DNA of 43,121 nucleotides, taken from assembly GCA_031363055.1 (NCBI GenBank), contig JANLTP010000218.1, positions 1 to 43,121 of the forward strand. The letters run 5' to 3'. Position numbers and translations under genes: made by a program. This stretch comes from JANLTP01 sp031363055. GTDB lineage: Bacteria; Pseudomonadota; Gammaproteobacteria; Burkholderiales; Burkholderiaceae_E. The stretch's first letter is position 1, and each line of letters begins with the position of its first letter. A model generated the notes under the pieces. That model worked only from the letters and a program-made list of their open reading frames with translations. It ran no database searches and had not been told where the DNA came from. Below, piece after piece: positions 39,490 through 43,121 of this stretch.

Positions 39490-42267
39490 ATGCAGAATAA
39501 TCAACCAGACTTCGGTGCTCCCAACGAATGGAGCCTGCTGCTCGAGTTTGCCGCGCGCCAGGTGCTGAACGGTGTGAGCCGAGCGGATTTCATTGCTAAA
39601 TTTCGTCGGGTTGCGCCGATGTTCGCGCCGTCCCTGTTCGCGGCCGGTGCCGGTGCGGTGAACCGACATTCCGTTGAGCAATTCGCCGGTGCGATGGGCT
39701 TCGGCCTGTGGTCGGCATTGCCGCAACCAACCCAGGGCTGGCGACGAGCACCCGGCGCATTGCCGGGCCGCAACGATGCCTGTTATTGCGGTTCAGGGGA
39801 CAAGTTCAAACGCTGCTGCCAGTCGATGATTCCGCCGACGAATTTGTTCGAGCAATTCAACTTGCTTCGACACGTCCTCGACGTACTGCCCGCGAACCAG
39901 TTCAAGGACATCGCCTACCAAGCACTTGACCCGCTCGCCATTGCCGATACCGCTTCGCAATGGATTGGCGAAAACGAACACAGTCGCGCCGAACGGCTGT
40001 TGGCGCCGATGTTCGATACGGCCCATGCCTATTCGGCGAGACTCGACGGCCGGCACGAACCCGCCTATGACGAATTGATGACCGTCTGGATGCACTTAGG
40101 CAAGAACGGCAAGCGTAAAACGTTGACTGATGCCTTGATGCATCACAAAGACGCGACTCTGGCGAGCGCGGCACGCCAACGCAAGGTCACCATGATTGCC
40201 GATCAGGGCGATTGGGAGGCCGCGTGGGCGCTGTTTCACGAGTCCTTGCGTTTGCAGCCCGATCACCCTTCGTTCTCGCAACTTGAAATTACCTTGCTCC
40301 TGCAACAAGGCCGTGGCGAGGAGGCGAGGGCACGTGCCGCGTTCTGGTCACATCGCTTGCGGCGCCTGAGTCCGGACTATGCTGAGTATGCCGATCGCCT
40401 GGTCGAGCTCGCGGAAAATCCGGTGCAAGCGTTCTCGGGGCCGACTGAAGGCGAGCCGGAGCTGCTGACCCATTTGCGCCCGCTCATCGATGCGCGCCAA
40501 CCCTTCGATCTGGTGTACGAGTTGGCGTCAGATACCGCCAGACTCGAGGTGCAACGCGCCGGTCCGCGCGCAAAATCAATGGCCAAGCTCGAGAAGCAAT
40601 GGCGCTCAAAATTTTTGGTTGCACATCCGGACCTGACTTCACTGGTCGGCGACGCCTCCGATCTTTTCGAACAGCTCGCGCAGGCCACGTTATTTTTGGT
40701 GGAGCATCCACTGGCGTTGAAGAGTTTTATCGTACTCGACGATTTAGCACAGGCATTTGACGAGATGGGCGAGATCGAGCCGCCCTGGGCGGCCATGGCT
40801 GTCAAATGCGGCGAGCGCGCCCGGGCGATACTCGCGGCCATTTTGCCGGATGAACTTCAGTTCGAATTTCAGTCGGATCAACCGCAATCGCAACCGCAAT
40901 CACGAAGGCTACCCCAACCGGAATCCCACTCCGAATCGCCGACCTTGGAATGGGCGGCACTTGATAATCGGCCGGCGTTGCGCCTGATCGCGCGCGAGAT
41001 CGATGTCCGCATTCAATTGCATCACTCCGATCCAATGATCGATGCGCTGATGGAGTGGATGCTGCGGCTGAATCCGAACGACAATCACCACTATCGTTAC
41101 CGGCTATCGACGCGTCTGCTTCGCAATTTACAGGCGGCGCCAGCGCTCGAAATCTGTGAGCGTGATCCGGACTCGATGGGTCCGATGAAGGCCAATCATG
41201 TGCTCGCGCTGTTCATGTTGGATCGTCGCGCTGAAGCTGATGTTATTTGGCAGGCGGACGGCCTCGATCTGGCGGAGATTCGCAAGGCGTTGCTGGCGAA
41301 GCGCTATCCTCGGCCACGTGAACTCGACAGCGGCTATGTGACCGTTGGCGGTAGGGGCGAGGCTTGGGACTACCGGGAGAGTATGCGTGACTGTTGGATC
41401 GATGCGGGCGCGATCGATTGGTTGAACGGGTTGCCAAAGTTAAAGCCAAAGCCGGCGCGCAGGCAAAGGTCGGGATTGTCGCAGGCTGAAGCGAATGCAG
41501 CGTGGCAGCTTGAAGCAAAGGCTGATGCACAAGCTCGAGCGCAGGCCGCCGCGCCACGCGCGAGTTCGAATTCGCCTGGCACCACGCCGCCATTTCAATT
41601 TACCGCCACTGCCGATCCTGCCAAACTGGCCGAGCGCGTCGGCGCTGCCGTACGAGAGTACAGCGAGCTCGGCGGCGACGCGATATATATCCATGGCTTG
41701 CTCACGGGGGCGGCAATTTCGCCAGCGACCGTTACCGCCAACTCGTGGGTGTCGCTGATATATCAGCCGCCGACTGGCGCAGTGCCAAAGGTTGAATCAA
41801 TCGAGCAAGCCAATCGACTGCTCGAGGGGCTGATGACCTGGTACAACTTGATCATCCAGGAGATAGGTCCAATGCAAAGGCCGCCGCTGTTGCAGCGATG
41901 GTCGCGACCCTGGTTGGGCGACGAACTGGGCGCAGGCCTGGCGAGCGCTACGGATAACAACCAGTCCCACGAGCGCGCGGCCCGTTGGGCCACCGGATTC
42001 ATGGCCGCAGTGCAGGCCGAACCCGCAGCGTGGCGAGGCACTTCACTGTCGATGCGCAATGAGATATTCGACCCCATAAAACGTCTGGCGGTACGTGCAC
42101 CATTAAATCCTGACGAACAAGCCAACCCGTCGTTGCTACGCGATCGATATGACGGAAAATCCGAGGAGACCATGCGGCTGCAATTGTTGGATGATGCCGA
42201 TTGGTCAGTGTTATTGACTCGTGCGCTGTCGGCCATTTGTGCGGTGGTTGATCGAGTTCGGGCATGA
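39490..42267 (+). CDS. Large SEC-C motif protein with repeat region and UPF0149-like segment
   Basis: From the ATG at 39490 the protein is 925 residues. After a helical N-terminus a SEC-C zinc motif lies at about 93-112, 'GRNDACYCGSGDKFKRCCQ', with the CxC...CC ligands. The following 600 residues are helical and TPR-like ('AAWALFHESLRLQPDHPSFS'). Near 715-755, 'RVGAAVREYSELGGDAIYIH' runs into 'GLLTGAAISPATVTANSWV', which resembles the UPF0149 (YecA/YgfB) signature. A Gln-Pro-Ser-Glu tract (about 460-485) and an Ala/Gln-rich tract (about 670-690) are linkers. SEC-C motifs often mark proteins linked to the translocase or ribosome; the function here is unknown. The earlier TTG in frame (39418) is not preferred. 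Confidence 0.82.
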   Translation: MQNNQPDFGAPNEWSLLLEFAARQVLNGVSRADFIAKFRRVAPMFAPSLFAAGAGAVNRHSVEQFAGAMGFGLWSALPQPTQGWRRAPGALPGRNDACYCGSGDKFKRCCQSMIPPTNLFEQFNLLRHVLDVLPANQFKDIAYQALDPLAIADTASQWIGENEHSRAERLLAPMFDTAHAYSARLDGRHEPAYDELMTVWMHLGKNGKRKTLTDALMHHKDATLASAARQRKVTMIADQGDWEAAWALFHESLRLQPDHPSFSQLEITLLLQQGRGEEARARAAFWSHRLRRLSPDYAEYADRLVELAENPVQAFSGPTEGEPELLTHLRPLIDARQPFDLVYELASDTARLEVQRAGPRAKSMAKLEKQWRSKFLVAHPDLTSLVGDASDLFEQLAQATLFLVEHPLALKSFIVLDDLAQAFDEMGEIEPPWAAMAVKCGERARAILAAILPDELQFEFQSDQPQSQPQSRRLPQPESHSESPTLEWAALDNRPALRLIAREIDVRIQLHHSDPMIDALMEWMLRLNPNDNHHYRYRLSTRLLRNLQAAPALEICERDPDSMGPMKANHVLALFMLDRRAEADVIWQADGLDLAEIRKALLAKRYPRPRELDSGYVTVGGRGEAWDYRESMRDCWIDAGAIDWLNGLPKLKPKPARRQRSGLSQAEANAAWQLEAKADAQARAQAAAPRASSNSPGTTPPFQFTATADPAKLAERVGAAVREYSELGGDAIYIHGLLTGAAISPATVTANSWVSLIYQPPTGAVPKVESIEQANRLLEGLMTWYNLIIQEIGPMQRPPLLQRWSRPWLGDELGAGLASATDNNQSHERAARWATGFMAAVQAEPAAWRGTSLSMRNEIFDPIKRLAVRAPLNPDEQANPSLLRDRYDGKSEETMRLQLLDDADWSVLLTRALSAICAVVDRVRA

Positions 42268-42285
42268 ACCACTGACTCGGCAAAA

Positions 42286-42486
42286 TCACCTTTTTTCGAG
42301 CTCCGGCGTCTGCAGGTTCCGCCGCTTGAGTTCAGCCGCCTCACGCCTGGCGGCGGCGGCCTGCGCGACCTCGGCGTGCCGGGCAACAATTTCCGAACGC
42401 AACAGCTCGCTCAAGTACTGAGCGCGTTCACGCGCAATGCCGATGTCGACCATTGTTTCGATGAAGGTTTGGTAAAACGAGCTCAC
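42286..42486 (-). CDS. Short DUF1640-like paralogue (C), N-terminal module only
   Basis: The likely start is GTG at 42486, giving 66 residues: VSSFYQTFIETMVDIGIARE then 'RAQYLSELLRSEIVARHAEV' and a charged Ala/Glu/Arg tail. It shares the N-terminal pattern 'FxxxFVExxVxxGIxRERAQxL' with the two longer coiled-coil proteins of the window. It lacks most of the coiled coil and the C-terminal membrane helix. It starts 14 bases after the stop of paralogue B on the same strand and may be a truncated tandem duplicate or a real small partner. An ATG upstream at 42567 is in frame but lies inside paralogue B. Confidence 0.6.
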   Translation of the reverse strand: MSSFYQTFIETMVDIGIARERAQYLSELLRSEIVARHAEVAQAAAARREAAELKRRNLQTPELEKR

Positions 42487-42500
42487 ACGAAAACGCCGTT

Positions 42501-42989
42501 TCAGGCTGCAAATTTGATCGCGGCGAAGAGAATTCCGGTTTGGGCCACCATGAATCCCAAGGTCCATTTGAGGGTTTCGGTTTTTGTTTCAGCGATCCGG
42601 GTGTGCGTTTCGGCAATTCGTTCGTTCGATTGCGATAGTTTCAGATTCAACTGTTCGTTCATCTCCGAAATCTTCAGTTTCACCGAATTAATTTCCGAAC
42701 TCAGTCGGGCTTCGGAGGCAGAGATGCGCTCGTTAGTCTGCGAAATTCGTTCATTAGTCTGCGAAATTCGTTCATCGGACCGCGAAATCCGCTCCTGGGT
42801 CTTGGCATGCTCTCGCATCAGCGTTACCTCGAGTTCCGCGAGGTCGCGTTTGGTCGCCATTGCATCGGCATGCAGCGAGAATTGGGCCACGATTTCCAGT
42901 CGCAACTGTTCGGTCAAGCTCTGCGCTCGTTCACGGGGAATGCCAGCGGCTACCAGTGACTCTACAAAGTTGATGTCGAATGAACCCAT
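42501..42989 (-). CDS. DUF1640-like coiled-coil protein with C-terminal membrane anchor (paralogue B)
   Basis: The 162-residue protein begins 'MGSFDINFVESLVAAGIPRE', has 'MATKRDLAELEVTLMREHAK', then a long heptad-repeat coiled coil (about 60-130) with ISQTNER repeated almost exactly. It ends with a hydrophobic helix 'WTLGFMVAQTGILFAAIKFA'. It is about 46 residues longer than paralogue A at 37192-37542, and the extra length is mostly coiled coil encoded by 21-bp tandem repeats. Function unknown; such proteins are predicted to be membrane-anchored coiled coils. Confidence 0.83.
   Translation of the reverse strand: MGSFDINFVESLVAAGIPRERAQSLTEQLRLEIVAQFSLHADAMATKRDLAELEVTLMREHAKTQERISRSDERISQTNERISQTNERISASEARLSSEINSVKLKISEMNEQLNLKLSQSNERIAETHTRIAETKTETLKWTLGFMVAQTGILFAAIKFAA
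42721..42804. repeat. 21-bp tandem repeat encoding coiled-coil heptads
   Basis: Four 21-bp units starting GAGATGCGCTCG, GAAATTCGTTCA, GAAATTCGTTCA and GAAATCCGCTCC each encode one heptad of the ERISQTN type on the minus strand. Units two and three are almost identical. Each unit adds exactly one heptad, so copy-number changes would lengthen the coiled coil without breaking its register. Confidence 0.9.
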
Positions 42990-43101
42990 GTGTCAATCGT
43001 ACCACCTTATAAATCAAATTTAATCAGCCATTTAGCTTAGTCTGAAGGCGCTTTTGGCCAGCGGCGACCGGTGCGTCTGACAACTCACACTAGGAGCCAA
43101 A

Positions 43102-43121
43102 CAGACCCGCGCGCGGGTCTG
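43102..43121. terminator. Perfect 20-bp palindrome at the window edge, possible terminator hairpin
   Basis: CAGACCCGCG is followed directly by CGCGGGTCTG. The GC-rich stem resembles a terminator or the stem of a structured RNA. Any T-run to its right lies beyond the window, and to its left only a short A-run is present, so direction cannot be decided. Confidence 0.4.

Noticed and set aside
1..43121. CRISPR array, tRNA, rRNA or insertion sequence
   Set aside because: No regularly spaced direct repeats of CRISPR size, no cloverleaf or rRNA-like sequence and no transposase were recognised on reading both strands. The tandem repeats found have no spacers. A tRNA or covariance-model search was not run.

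Overview
The window looks like a chromosomal segment from a beta-proteobacterium, most likely order Burkholderiales. It is moderately GC-rich. It carries a Bug/TctC-type solute receptor, a family greatly expanded in that order, and gene neighbourhoods I recognise from it: ilvE / zinc-finger protein / waaF, and glnE / yhdP / nitrilase / tldD / DAHP synthase. This assignment rests on gene content and order only; no search was run.

Layout. 1-1160: the end of a GntR-type regulator and a Bug receptor. 1209-4116: moaC with a trailing membrane protein gene, divergent from a BepA-like periplasmic metalloprotease. 4169-7231: a leftward ilvE / zinc-finger / waaF / unknown operon. 7317-19309: MFS transporter, glnE, yhdP, a DUF599 membrane protein, a nitrilase-family amidase, tldD and a site-2-type protease. 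19376-25006: a MATE transporter, a LytS/LytR-like two-component pair, and a Tat-exported carotenoid-oxygenase-family protein with a small DUF2141 secreted protein. 25283-26544: a DAHP synthase gene preceded by a Phe/Tyr-rich leader peptide and a complete transcription attenuator. 26699-29729: a cyclic-nucleotide-binding protein and a large FAD-oxidase/methyltransferase fusion.

From about 29.9 to 39.3 kb the window is accessory in character. It holds a DUF2442 gene next to an internally deleted DUF4160 partner, an intact iorA-iorB pair, a BrnT-like/CopG-like toxin-antitoxin pair, a second antitoxin cut off and joined to a decayed TRAP transporter (dctP, dctQ and dctM remnants with deletions, frameshifts and a nonsense codon), dgkA, a VapBC pair and a Uma2 nuclease-fold gene. 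The last 4 kb hold a 925-aa SEC-C/repeat protein with a UPF0149-like segment, and two of the window's three related DUF1640-like coiled-coil genes.

Two themes stand out. First, the DAHP synthase leader can be read as classical attenuation: Phe/Tyr codons lie directly upstream of mutually exclusive hairpins, and the predicted promoter would start the RNA at the leader AUG. Second, at least eight unrelated degenerate tandem repeats, all with units of 12, 15, 18 or 21 bp, sit in linkers, at N-termini or just upstream of start codons of otherwise ordinary genes. This suggests a genome prone to triplet-multiple repeat expansion.
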